From contig JAIYAN010000004.1 of NCBI GenBank assembly GCA_027489035.1, positions 51,151 through 115,150 on the forward strand: 64,000 nucleotides of DNA. The letters run 5' to 3'. This document shows positions 48,744 to 58,522 of this stretch, piece after piece. How positions within the stretch are numbered: position 1 is the stretch's first letter; each line of letters begins with the position of its first letter. The notes under the pieces are model-generated. The model had not been told where the DNA came from, made no database searches, and saw only the letters and a program-made list of their open reading frames with translations. This DNA comes from Chitinophagaceae bacterium. GTDB lineage: Bacteria; Bacteroidota; Bacteroidia; Chitinophagales; Chitinophagaceae. Position numbers and translations under genes: made by a program.

Positions 48744-49589
48744 ATGAAAAATATATTTAAAGTTTTGGCACTTGTTTGTTTAGTGTGTAGTTTTCAATCG
48801 TGTACAGACAAAAAAATCATTCCAATTGTAGCACCTGTTCCGCCTGTTTCAGACGAGGATTGGGCATTTGAGTCTACTCCAATGTGGGAAGATAATTTTA
48901 CCAACAATGGAGTTCCTGATCCTTCAAAATGGTCTTATGATGTAGGTGGAAGTGGATGGGGAAATAATGAGCTTCAATATTATACAAGCGGCAATAATGT
49001 TGGTATTGTAAATGGTAATTTAGTTATCCAAGCAAAAAAAGAAAATTTAGAAGGTCGTCAATATACTTCTACTCGTATGATCAGTAGAGGTAAAGGCGAT
49101 TGGTTATATGGTCGATTTGTAGTAAGGGCAAAATTACCAAGAGGTAGAGGTACATGGCCAGCCATTTGGATGTTGCCAAGTGATAATGGTTATGGTATTT
49201 GGCCAGCCTCTGGTGAAATAGATATCATGGAACATGTAGGTTACGATCAAAATAATGTACATAGTACTATACATTGTTCAGCGTTTAATGGACAAAGAGG
49301 AAATCAAAAATCAAGCGCAAAAATTATACCTAATGCAACTACTGAATTTCATGATTATAGAATTGATTGGACGCCATATTCTATAAAAGGATTTGTAGAT
49401 GATGAACAATATTTTGAGTACATCAATGATAATACAGGATTTACAACTTGGCCTTTCAATAGAAAGTTTCATATGATATTAAATATAGCTATTGGTGGAA
49501 ATTGGGGAGGTGCACAAGGTGTTGATGATAATATTTTCCCAGCAACCATGGAAGTAGATTATGTAAAAGCGTATAAACTCATACAATAA
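48744..49589 (+). CDS. GH16 beta-glucanase lipoprotein
   Basis: 281 residues. The lipobox region is FQSC (Cys20), so it is membrane-anchored. A single GH16 domain fills the protein: WEDNFTNNGVPDPSKWSYD, GWGNNELQYYT, the active site GEIDIMEHVG (E158, D160, E163) and NIAIGGNWGG near the end. The spacing from the PKD lipoprotein gene is 29 bp. It probably cuts the polymer at the outer surface before SusCD uptake (inferred). The catalytic domain is closer in layout to the GH16 at 58523 than to the T9SS one. Confidence 0.92.
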   Translation: MKNIFKVLALVCLVCSFQSCTDKKIIPIVAPVPPVSDEDWAFESTPMWEDNFTNNGVPDPSKWSYDVGGSGWGNNELQYYTSGNNVGIVNGNLVIQAKKENLEGRQYTSTRMISRGKGDWLYGRFVVRAKLPRGRGTWPAIWMLPSDNGYGIWPASGEIDIMEHVGYDQNNVHSTIHCSAFNGQRGNQKSSAKIIPNATTEFHDYRIDWTPYSIKGFVDDEQYFEYINDNTGFTTWPFNRKFHMILNIAIGGNWGGAQGVDDNIFPATMEVDYVKAYKLIQ

Positions 49590-49648
49590 GCAATACGTAA
49601 TCTCAAAAGTAACTAAAAGCAGTTCAAGGAATTCATAAAAACAAAAAC

Positions 49649-52600
49649 ATGAAAAAAATATACACATTACTTACCGCATTATTGATTTGCGCAGTTTCAT
49701 TTTCGCAAATTGTATTGCCTTTAGATTTCGAATCAACATCTGTGACTTACACGTTTACAGATTTTGCAGGCGGAAACGTATCTGTTGTTGCAAACACACA
49801 ATCAGGAGGAATTAATACCAGTTCAAAAGTGGCAAAGTTTATAAAATTTCCAGGCCAAACTTATGGTGGAAGTTTTATTTCACTTTCTTCTCCAATTAAT
49901 TTTACCATTAACAGGATTTTTAAAGTAAAAGTATTTTCTCCAAGGGTAGGAGCAAAATTGTTATTAAAAGTTGAAAATGCTAGCAATGCTGGAATCTTTT
50001 TTGAAAGAGAAGCCATTTCTACAGTAGCAAATGCATGGGAAGAATTGTCTTTTGATTTTAGTACAATAAGTACCACCAATCAATATCAAAAAATGATTTT
50101 CATTTTTGATAACGGTACTAACGGTGATGGTTCGGCTAATTTCACTTTTTTGTTTGATGATGTAAGATTGACAACTGGTGGCGGTGGTCCTACTTTAACA
50201 CAAATGAATCTACCAGTAACATTTGACGAGACTACAGTTGAATACGGATTACTCGGATTTGGAGGAGCAGAACAATCAACCATTGTAACAGATCCTACAT
50301 TACCAACAAACAAAGTAGCTAAAGTAATTAAAACGGCAGGTGCAGAATTATGGGCTGGTACAACTGTTACAGCAGCAGCAGGTTTAGGTTTTTCAAGTCG
50401 CATACCATTTACCTTTACGAATACTAAAATGAATGTTCGTGTATGGTCACCGGTAGCAGGTATTCCAGTTCGTTTGAAAGTGGAAGATAATACAGACCCA
50501 ACGCGTTCAGTAGAAACAGAAGCAACAGTTACCACGGCATCAGGCTGGCAAACTTTGGAATTTAATTTCTTAAATCAAGCTGCAGGAACTTCAGCAATCA
50601 ACTTAACATACAACTACACTAAGTTATCAATCTTCTTCAATTTTGGTACAACGGGCGCAGCAACAGGTGAGCGTACTTACTATTTTGATGACGTAAAATT
50701 TGGCGCAGCAGGTCCGGTAACTTTAGCTCAAATGGATTTACCGGTGACTTTCGATGCTACTACATCTGTAGATTATGGTTTGTTGGGATTTGGTGGAGCA
50801 GAGCAATCAACCATTGTAACAGATCCAACATTATCAACCAATAAAGTAGCTAAAGTAATTAAGACTGCTACAGCTGAATTGTGGGCAGGAACTACAGTTA
50901 CGGCAGCAGCAGGCTTAGGTTTTGCAAATCGTATACCATTTACCGTTACCAACACAAAAATGAATGTTCGTGTATGGTCACCAGTAGCAGGTATTCCAGT
51001 TCGTTTGAAAGTGGAAGACCGTACTGACGCAACTCGTTCAGTTGAAACTGAAGCGACAGTTACTACGGCATCTGGCTGGCAAACTTTGGAATTTAATTTC
51101 TTAAACCAAGCAACAGGCACATCAGCAATTAACTTAACATACAACTACAATAAGTTATCGATCTTCTTCAATTTTGGAACAACGGGCGCTGCAACAGGAG
51201 AACGTACCTACTATTTTGATGACATTAAATTTGGCCCAGCACCTCCACCAGCATTAACACAAATGAACTTACCAGTTACATTCGATCTTACAACTGTAGA
51301 ATATGGGTTAGTTGGATTTGGTGGAGCAGAACAATCAACGATTGTAACTGATCCAACATTATCAACAAACAAAGTAGCGAAAGTAATCAAAACAGCAACT
51401 GCAGAATTGTGGGCTGGTACAACAGTTACGGCTGCAGCAGGTTTAGGTTTTGCAAGTCGCATACCATTTACCGTTAGCAATACAAAAATGAACGTTCGTG
51501 TATGGTCGCCAGTAGCAGGTATTCCTGTTCGTTTGAAAGTAGAAGAGCGTACAGATGCAACCCATTCAGTAGAAACAGAAGCTACAGTTACAACAGCTTC
51601 AGGTTGGCAAACATTGGAATTTAATTTCCTAAATCAAGCTACCGGAACATCAGCAATTAACTTGACTTATAACTACGACAAATTATCAATATTCTTCAAT
51701 TTTGGAACAACGGGCGCAGCAACTGGGGAGCGTACTTACTATTTTGATGATGTAAAATTTGGCGCAGCGGCACCAGTTGCATTAACACAAATGGACTTGC
51801 CTGTAACATTTGATCTTACAACAGTTGATTATGGTTTAGTAGGATTTGGTGGTGCAGAGCAATCAACGATTGTAACTGATCCAACATTAGCGGGTAATAA
51901 AGTAGCTAAAGTAATCAAATCAGCAACCGCAGAATTATGGGCTGGTACAACAGTTACGGCAGCAGCGGGATTAGGTTTTGCAAGTCGCATACCATTTACC
52001 GTTAGCAATACAAAAATGAACGTTCGTGTATGGTCACCTGTAGCAGGTATTCCTGTTCGATTGAAAGTGGAAGAGCGAACAGATGCAACCCATTCTGTAG
52101 AAACAGAAGCTACGGTAACTACCGCATCAGGTTGGCAAACATTGGAATTTAATTTCCTAAATCAAGCTACAGGCACATCAGCAATTAACTTGACTTATAA
52201 TTACGATAAATTATCGATCTTCTTCAATTTTGGAACTACAGGCGCAGCAACTGGCGAGCGTACTTATTATTTTGATGATGTGAAATTTGGCGCAGCATCA
52301 GTGGTTGTTCCAACATTACCAACTTTACCTTTAGACTTTGAATCATCAACAATTAACTACACATTTACTGATTTCAATGGTGGTGCGGTTACCGTTTTAA
52401 ATAATCCACAATCTTCAGGAATAAATACAAGTAGCAAAGTTGCTAAAATGGTAAAAAGTGTAGGAGAGGTGTATGGTGGTAGTTTCATTACATTGGCTGG
52501 TCCAATTGATTTTACAACAAATAGAACTTTCAAAATGAAAGTATTCGCTCCAAGAGTTGGAACGAAGGTTTTATTGAAAGTTGAAAATGAAACAAACGGA

Positions 52601-55600
52601 TCACTTTTTTATGAAAGAGAAGTATTAACAACACAAGCTAATGCATGGGAAGAATTGACATTTAATTTCACAGCAATAAACGCAAACAATCAATATAGCA
52701 AAGTCGTTCTAATATTTGATTTGGGAACAATGGGAGATGGTACCGCTAATTTCACCTATCTATTTGATGACTTAAGGTTAATAAATGGAGGTGGCCCGAC
52801 AACATTACCAACATTACCTTTAGATTTTGAATCATCAACAATCAACTACACATTTACTGATTTCAATGGTGGTGCGGTTACTGTTTTAAATAACCCTCAA
52901 TCTTCTGGAATAAATACAAGTAGCAAAGTAGGTAAAATGGTAAAAAGTGTGGGCGAAACATACGGTGGTAGTTTCATTACATTGGCTGGACCAATTGATT
53001 TTACAACCAATAGAATTTTCAAAATGAAAGTATTCGCTCCAAGAGTTGGAACGAAGGTTTTATTAAAAGTTGAAAATGAATCAGATGGTTCACAGTTTTA
53101 CGAAAGAGAAGTATTAACTACACAAGCTAATGCATGGGAGGATCTAACATTCAATTTTACGCCTATAAATGCAAACAATCAATATAGCAAAGTCGTTCTA
53201 ATATTTGATTTGGGCACAATGGGTGATGGCACGGCTAACTTCACTTATTTATTTGATGATTTACGATTAACAAACGGTGGAGGTGGACCAGTACTAGCTC
53301 AAATGGATTTGCCAGTAACATTTGATGCTACAACCGTAGAATATGGTTTAATCGGATTTGGCGGAGCAGAGCAGTCAACGATTGTAACTGACCCAACATT
53401 ATCAACCAACAAAGTAGCTAAAGTAATCAAAACAGCTGCAGCAGAATTATGGGCAGGTACAACAGTAACCGCACCAGCAGAATTAGGTTTTGCAAGTCGT
53501 ATACCTTTTACCGTTAGCAATACAAAAATGAATGTTCGCGTATGGTCACCAGTAGCAGGTATTCCAGTTCGTTTGAAAGTGGAAGAGCATGGCGATCCAA
53601 CCCATTCAGTAGAAACAGAAGCAACAGTTACAACTGCATCAGGATGGCAGACATTGGAATTTAATTTCTTAAACCAATCAACCGGAACTGCAGCAATTAA
53701 CTTAAGCTACAACTACGATAAATTATCAATTTTCTTCAACTTTGGTACCACAGGTGCAGCAACAGGTGAGCGTACTTATTATTTTGATGATGTGAAATTT
53801 GGTCCAGCAGAAACAGTTGTTACACCAACATTACCAGTGCTTCCGTTAGATTTTGAATCTTCAACAATTAATTACACTTTCACCGATTTCAATGGTGGAG
53901 CGGTTACAGTTGTAAATAACCCTCAATCTTCTGGAATAAATACTAGTAGTAAAGTAGGCAAGATGGTAAAAAGTGTTGGAGAGGTTTATGGAGGTAGTTA
54001 CATCACATTAGCAGGCCCTATTGATTTCTCAACAAATAAAATTTTCAAAATGAAAGTATTTGCTCCAAGAGTAGGTACGAAAGTTTTAATGAAAGTTGAA
54101 AATGAAACAGACGCTACAATTTCTTTTGAAAGAGAAGTATTAACCACACAGGCAAATGCTTGGGAAGATTTGACTTTCAATTTCACAGCAATAAATGCAA
54201 CCAACCAATACAGCAAAGTGGTATTGATATTTGATTTAGGTACAATGGGTGATGGTACACCTAACTTTACTTTTCTTTTTGATGATGTAAGATTAACATC
54301 TGGAACTGGTCCGGTAACATTAGCACAAATGGATCTACCAGTAACTTTTGATGCAACTGCAACAGTAGACTATGGTTTAATAGGTTTTGGTGGAGCAGAA
54401 CAATCTACCATTGAAACAGATCCTACATTATCGAGCAATAAAGTGGCTAAAGTAATTAAATCTGCAACAGCTGAAATTTTTGCGGGTACTACATGTACTG
54501 CTGCAGCTGGATTAGGATTTGCAAGTGCAGTTCCATTTACTGCAACAAGTACTAAAATGTCTGTTAGAATTTGGTCACCAAATGCAAATATTCCTGTTAG
54601 ATTAAAATTAGAGGATCATGCAAACCCAACAAGATCAGTAGAAACAGAATCTTTTGTAACGGTAGCTAGTGGATGGCAAATTGTAGAATTTGATTTTGCA
54701 CAAAACGTTACTGGTACTTCAGCATTGAATCTTACTTATCGTTATGATAAAGCGACTATCTTCTTCAACTTTGGTACATCAGGTGCTGTTGCAGGAGAGA
54801 AAACGTACTACTTTGATGATATGAAGTTTATTGGTGGAGGCGGAATTAATCCATTGCCATCATTGCCATTGGATTTCCAATCAACATCAATTCCATATTC
54901 ATTTGTAGATTTTGATGGCGGCAATGTTACTGTTGTAAATAATGCACAATCAAATGGAATTAACACCAGTACAAAAGTGGCTAAAATGGTTAAGAGCTTT
55001 GGTCAAACTTATGGTGGAAGTTCAATCATCTTAAACGGTCCAATTGATTTCTCTGTAAATAGACTATTTAAAATGAAAGTTTTTGCGCCAAGAGTTGGAA
55101 CAAAAGTTTTGGTGAAAGTGGAGAACGTTTTAGATGGTTCATTGAATTTTGAAAAAGAAGCTGTTACAACTGTTGCAAATGCTTGGGAAGATTTAAGTTT
55201 TGATTTCTCTTCAATCAATCGTGCAAACCAATACCAAAAAGTTGTATTCATTTTTGATAATGGAACAATGGGAGATGGCTCAGCTAATTTTACTTATTTA
55301 TTTGATGATGTAAGATTAACGATTGGCGGTGGTTCTACAACCACATTAACGCAAATGAATTTACCTGTAACTTTTGAAGATGCTTCAGTTGATTATGGTG
55401 TAATTGGTTTTGGTGGAGCAGAGCAATCGTCTATCGTTGTTGATCCAACATTGGCAACAAATAAAGTAGCTCAAGTAATTAAATCAGCTACTGCAGATGC
55501 TACAGCTGGAACAACAGTAACAGCCCCTGCTCAACTTGGATTTGCAACTCGAATTCCATTTACCAATACTAAAACAAAAATGACAGTAAGGGTTTGGGCT

Positions 55601-56128
55601 CCACAAGCAGGCATTACCGTTAGATTAAAAGTTGAAGATCATTTAAATGCAACCCATGCTGTTGAAACAGACGCAGTGGTTACTGTAGCATCAGGCTGGC
55701 AAACATTGGTATTCGATTTTGCTAACGAAGCAAGTGGTACGCAAGCATTGAATTTGAATTACAATTATGATAAAGCAACCATCTTCTTCAATTATGGAGT
55801 TGCAGGTTCTGTATCTGGAGAAAAAACATATTATTTCGATGATATGCTGTTTTCAAATGAGGCTTCAAACGTAGATTATGATGCACTCTTATCACAGATT
55901 GTATTATATCCAAACCCAACAATTGATGATGTAAATATCAACAATACATACAATTTGCCTTTAAACATTTGTTTGTATGATGCACTTGGAAGAAGCATTA
56001 GAAAAGTTATCAGTACAAACAGTGTTGTACAAATTGATTTAAAGGCTTATCCAGCTGGGGTATATTATTTGTTGATTGAAAACAAACTCAATAACAAAAA
56101 AGTTACCAGAAAAATTGTAAAACAATAA
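49649..56128 (+). CDS. Giant T9SS-sorted protein of twelve alternating modules
   Basis: 2159 residues with a signal peptide (to about residue 20). Two module types are seen. Type B (about 158 residues) opens LPLDFES...YTFTDFxGG and ends FLFDDVRL. Type A (about 172 residues) opens QMxLPVTFD...YGLxGFGGAEQS and ends TYYFDDVKF. The order is B-A-A-A-A-B-B-A-B-A-B-A, then a T9SS sorting domain (VLYPNPTIDD...GVYYLLIENK). The ending FDD-x-R/K-F/L is typical of CBM-like jelly rolls with a structural metal, so glycan binding is likely, but neither module was matched to a named family. It lies inside the susC operon, 59 bp after the GH16 lipoprotein gene. Confidence 0.87.
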   Translation: MKKIYTLLTALLICAVSFSQIVLPLDFESTSVTYTFTDFAGGNVSVVANTQSGGINTSSKVAKFIKFPGQTYGGSFISLSSPINFTINRIFKVKVFSPRVGAKLLLKVENASNAGIFFEREAISTVANAWEELSFDFSTISTTNQYQKMIFIFDNGTNGDGSANFTFLFDDVRLTTGGGGPTLTQMNLPVTFDETTVEYGLLGFGGAEQSTIVTDPTLPTNKVAKVIKTAGAELWAGTTVTAAAGLGFSSRIPFTFTNTKMNVRVWSPVAGIPVRLKVEDNTDPTRSVETEATVTTASGWQTLEFNFLNQAAGTSAINLTYNYTKLSIFFNFGTTGAATGERTYYFDDVKFGAAGPVTLAQMDLPVTFDATTSVDYGLLGFGGAEQSTIVTDPTLSTNKVAKVIKTATAELWAGTTVTAAAGLGFANRIPFTVTNTKMNVRVWSPVAGIPVRLKVEDRTDATRSVETEATVTTASGWQTLEFNFLNQATGTSAINLTYNYNKLSIFFNFGTTGAATGERTYYFDDIKFGPAPPPALTQMNLPVTFDLTTVEYGLVGFGGAEQSTIVTDPTLSTNKVAKVIKTATAELWAGTTVTAAAGLGFASRIPFTVSNTKMNVRVWSPVAGIPVRLKVEERTDATHSVETEATVTTASGWQTLEFNFLNQATGTSAINLTYNYDKLSIFFNFGTTGAATGERTYYFDDVKFGAAAPVALTQMDLPVTFDLTTVDYGLVGFGGAEQSTIVTDPTLAGNKVAKVIKSATAELWAGTTVTAAAGLGFASRIPFTVSNTKMNVRVWSPVAGIPVRLKVEERTDATHSVETEATVTTASGWQTLEFNFLNQATGTSAINLTYNYDKLSIFFNFGTTGAATGERTYYFDDVKFGAASVVVPTLPTLPLDFESSTINYTFTDFNGGAVTVLNNPQSSGINTSSKVAKMVKSVGEVYGGSFITLAGPIDFTTNRTFKMKVFAPRVGTKVLLKVENETNGSLFYEREVLTTQANAWEELTFNFTAINANNQYSKVVLIFDLGTMGDGTANFTYLFDDLRLINGGGPTTLPTLPLDFESSTINYTFTDFNGGAVTVLNNPQSSGINTSSKVGKMVKSVGETYGGSFITLAGPIDFTTNRIFKMKVFAPRVGTKVLLKVENESDGSQFYEREVLTTQANAWEDLTFNFTPINANNQYSKVVLIFDLGTMGDGTANFTYLFDDLRLTNGGGGPVLAQMDLPVTFDATTVEYGLIGFGGAEQSTIVTDPTLSTNKVAKVIKTAAAELWAGTTVTAPAELGFASRIPFTVSNTKMNVRVWSPVAGIPVRLKVEEHGDPTHSVETEATVTTASGWQTLEFNFLNQSTGTAAINLSYNYDKLSIFFNFGTTGAATGERTYYFDDVKFGPAETVVTPTLPVLPLDFESSTINYTFTDFNGGAVTVVNNPQSSGINTSSKVGKMVKSVGEVYGGSYITLAGPIDFSTNKIFKMKVFAPRVGTKVLMKVENETDATISFEREVLTTQANAWEDLTFNFTAINATNQYSKVVLIFDLGTMGDGTPNFTFLFDDVRLTSGTGPVTLAQMDLPVTFDATATVDYGLIGFGGAEQSTIETDPTLSSNKVAKVIKSATAEIFAGTTCTAAAGLGFASAVPFTATSTKMSVRIWSPNANIPVRLKLEDHANPTRSVETESFVTVASGWQIVEFDFAQNVTGTSALNLTYRYDKATIFFNFGTSGAVAGEKTYYFDDMKFIGGGGINPLPSLPLDFQSTSIPYSFVDFDGGNVTVVNNAQSNGINTSTKVAKMVKSFGQTYGGSSIILNGPIDFSVNRLFKMKVFAPRVGTKVLVKVENVLDGSLNFEKEAVTTVANAWEDLSFDFSSINRANQYQKVVFIFDNGTMGDGSANFTYLFDDVRLTIGGGSTTTLTQMNLPVTFEDASVDYGVIGFGGAEQSSIVVDPTLATNKVAQVIKSATADATAGTTVTAPAQLGFATRIPFTNTKTKMTVRVWAPQAGITVRLKVEDHLNATHAVETDAVVTVASGWQTLVFDFANEASGTQALNLNYNYDKATIFFNYGVAGSVSGEKTYYFDDMLFSNEASNVDYDALLSQIVLYPNPTIDDVNINNTYNLPLNICLYDALGRSIRKVISTNSVVQIDLKAYPAGVYYLLIENKLNNKKVTRKIVKQ
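50190..52300 (+). repeat. Four tandem type-A module repeats (~520 bp each)
   Basis: Units start near 50193, 50724, 51255 and 51783. The DNA is highly similar between them, with long identical stretches coding for WSPVAGIPVRLKVE and SGWQTLEFNF. Further A units start near 53292, 54322 and 55347. This array could expand or shrink by recombination and could be misassembled from short reads. Confidence 0.85.
52310..53280 (+). repeat. Two tandem type-B module repeats (~485 bp each)
   Basis: Units at about 52311-52795 and 52800-53280 are nearly identical in DNA; other B units are at about 49700-50190, 53826-54310 and 54853-55340. Identity between the two tandem copies is higher than to the others, which points to recent duplication. 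Confidence 0.82.
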
Positions 56129-56141
56129 GTATTCAACAAAT

Positions 56142-56195
56142 AAAATATAGTGGTTGTTTGGTCAATCCATTCGATTAAACAACCATTATATTTTT
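56142..56195 (+). terminator. Strong hairpin between the giant module protein and GH3
   Basis: An 18 bp stem (AAAATATAGTGGTTGTTT against its complement with one G-T pair) and a 17-base loop, ending in a T-run, 13 bp after the stop codon. It could be a terminator or a partial terminator/processing site that lowers GH3 and GH16 expression relative to the upstream genes. Confidence 0.65.
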
Positions 56196-56208
56196 AAAAA
56201 TATTAAAA

Positions 56209-58512
56209 ATGAATTTTTCAAAATTGCTTTTCAATATTGCGGTGGTATCTAGCAGTATTTTTATCTCGAATGGTGTGGCAATAGCCCAAAAAATTTCGCC
56301 AACAGAACAAAAAATCAATACACTATTAAAGCAAATGACCTTGGAGGACAAAGTTGGTCAAATGGCTCAGGTGACATTAGATGTTTTAGGCGTAGATGGT
56401 GCTACAACGTTTAAATTAGATGAAAAGAAAGTTTCAGATGCTTTGCTGAAATATAAGTTAGGGTCTGTATTAAATACGTCTAACAATAAAGCAATGACTA
56501 CAACCGCATGGAATGAAGTTGTAAGTCAATTGCAAAAAATGGCCACATCAAGCAGAATGAAAATTCCATTAATTTATGGTTTTGATGCGATACATGGTGC
56601 TACTTATGTTGCGGATGCAACTTTGTTTCCACAGCCACTTGCACAAGCTGCCTCATGGAATAGGAGCTTGGTTCGTAAAGCTGCAGAAGTAACTGCTTAT
56701 GAATCAAGAGCAACAGGTGTGACCTGGAATTTCTCACCAGTGTTAGATTTAGGCGTAAATTCTTGTTGGCCAAGATTGTGGGAAACTTTTGGTGAAGATC
56801 CTTATTTGGTTACACAAATGGGTGTTCAAACTATAGAAGGGTATCAAAATCCATTGGGTGGTAAAACACAAATACTGGCTTGCTTGAAACATTTTTTAGC
56901 ATACTCTGATCCTAAAACTGGAAAAGACAGAACCAATTCATGGATGCCCGAGCATTATCTTAGAGAATATCATTTGCCATCTTTCACCGCTGGTGTAAAA
57001 GCAGGAGCAAGAACGGTAATGGTTAATTCAGCTTTGATAAACGGCATTCCAACCCACATCAATAAATATCTATTAACGGATGTATTGAAAAAAGAACTTG
57101 GATTTACGGGCTTTGTAGTAACCGATTGGCAGGATATTGAAAACGTGTACAAAAGAGATAAAATCGTTGGTTCAAATAAAGAAGCGTTAATGCTTGCAAT
57201 CAATGCAGGTATAGATATGGCGATGATTCCTTACGATTATAAAACATTTTTCAACGATTTAATTTCTTTGGTAAAAGAAAATAAAGTGCCTATTTCAAGA
57301 ATTGATGATGCCGTAAAAAGAATTTTAAGGGTGAAATATGAATTGAATTTGTTTGAAGTGCCATTTAGCAACAATAGCGAGTATCCTAATTTTGCTTCAT
57401 CAGTTTCAGAAAAAATTGGATACGATGCAGCTGCAGAATCAATTACACTTTTGAAGAATAAAAACAATGTACTACCAATTTCATCTACATCCAAAGTATT
57501 GGTAACAGGGCCAAATTCAAATTCAATGCGCACTTTAAATGGTGGCTGGTCGTACTCTTGGCAAGGTGAAAAAACAGAAATGTTTGCTTCTAAATACAAT
57601 ACCATTTATGAGGCATTTCAACAAAAAATGGGAGCTAGAAACATCAGCTTTTCGCAAGGTGTAGCTTACAAAATGGATGGTAAATATTTTGAAGATTCGG
57701 TTGTTGATTTTAATGATGTAATAACAAAAGCAGCAAATGTTGATTACATTATTTTGTGCTTAGGTGAAAATAGCTATACTGAAAAGCCAGGTGATTTAAA
57801 TGACTTGAATTTGAGTGATAACCAAATAGAATTGGCTAAAGTAGCCATCAGCACTGGAAAGCCAGTTATTCTTATTTTAAATGAAGGAAGACCAAGAAAC
57901 ATTTCAAGATTAGAACCATTGGTGCCTTCTATCATAGATATTTATATTCCAGGTAATTATGGTGGCGATGCACTAGCAGATATCGTAATTGGAAAAATAA
58001 ATCCAAGTGGTAAGTTGCCGATTACTTATCCCCGCTATGTGAATGCCTTAACCAATTATATTCATAAACCATCAGACGAGCAATCAAACCCTCAAGGTGC
58101 GTATGATTATTCTGCTGATTACAATCCGCAATATGATTTTGGTTTTGGACTTTCGTACACCACATTTCAATACATTGATTTAACTGTTGATAAAACAACT
58201 TATGCAGCAACTGATGAAATTGTTGTATCGTTTAAAGTAAAAAATACGGGATCACGTTCTGGTAAAGAAGCATTTCAAATTTATGTAAGCGATCTTGTAG
58301 CTTCTTTAACGCCTGATGTAAAAAGATTAAGGGAATTTGATAAGATTGAATTGAATGCTGGAGAAGAGAAATTAATACGAATGACAATTCCAGTAAAAGA
58401 TTTGGGATTCATCAATACAAATAATAAACTAACCGTTGAAAAAGGAGCTTTCGTTATTAAGGTTGCCAATCTTACTAAAGAAATCAACGTTATCAATAAC
58501 AAAACTTGGTAA
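56209..58512 (+). CDS. GH3 beta-glucosidase, exported
   Basis: 767 residues. The signal peptide is about 1-26 (ending NGVAIA). The N-terminal TIM-barrel shows VGQMAQVT, YGFDAIHGATYV, CLKHFLAYSDPKTGKDR and the nucleophile motif VVTDWQD (D306). The alpha/beta sandwich follows (from about 400, TLLKNKNNVLPI; acid/base Glu expected in CLGENSYTEKPGDL). The C-terminal fibronectin-III-like domain ends the protein (FGFGLSYTTFQY, VKNTGSRSGKEAFQIYV). It would release glucose from oligosaccharides in the periplasm. It follows the hairpin by 14 bp. Confidence 0.94.
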   Translation: MNFSKLLFNIAVVSSSIFISNGVAIAQKISPTEQKINTLLKQMTLEDKVGQMAQVTLDVLGVDGATTFKLDEKKVSDALLKYKLGSVLNTSNNKAMTTTAWNEVVSQLQKMATSSRMKIPLIYGFDAIHGATYVADATLFPQPLAQAASWNRSLVRKAAEVTAYESRATGVTWNFSPVLDLGVNSCWPRLWETFGEDPYLVTQMGVQTIEGYQNPLGGKTQILACLKHFLAYSDPKTGKDRTNSWMPEHYLREYHLPSFTAGVKAGARTVMVNSALINGIPTHINKYLLTDVLKKELGFTGFVVTDWQDIENVYKRDKIVGSNKEALMLAINAGIDMAMIPYDYKTFFNDLISLVKENKVPISRIDDAVKRILRVKYELNLFEVPFSNNSEYPNFASSVSEKIGYDAAAESITLLKNKNNVLPISSTSKVLVTGPNSNSMRTLNGGWSYSWQGEKTEMFASKYNTIYEAFQQKMGARNISFSQGVAYKMDGKYFEDSVVDFNDVITKAANVDYIILCLGENSYTEKPGDLNDLNLSDNQIELAKVAISTGKPVILILNEGRPRNISRLEPLVPSIIDIYIPGNYGGDALADIVIGKINPSGKLPITYPRYVNALTNYIHKPSDEQSNPQGAYDYSADYNPQYDFGFGLSYTTFQYIDLTVDKTTYAATDEIVVSFKVKNTGSRSGKEAFQIYVSDLVASLTPDVKRLREFDKIELNAGEEKLIRMTIPVKDLGFINTNNKLTVEKGAFVIKVANLTKEINVINNKTW

Positions 58513-58522
58513 ATTTTATACA

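Noticed and set aside
58436..58522. Upstream in-frame extension of the last GH16
   Set aside because: It overlaps the end of GH3 in another frame and would put 29 residues before the signal peptide.
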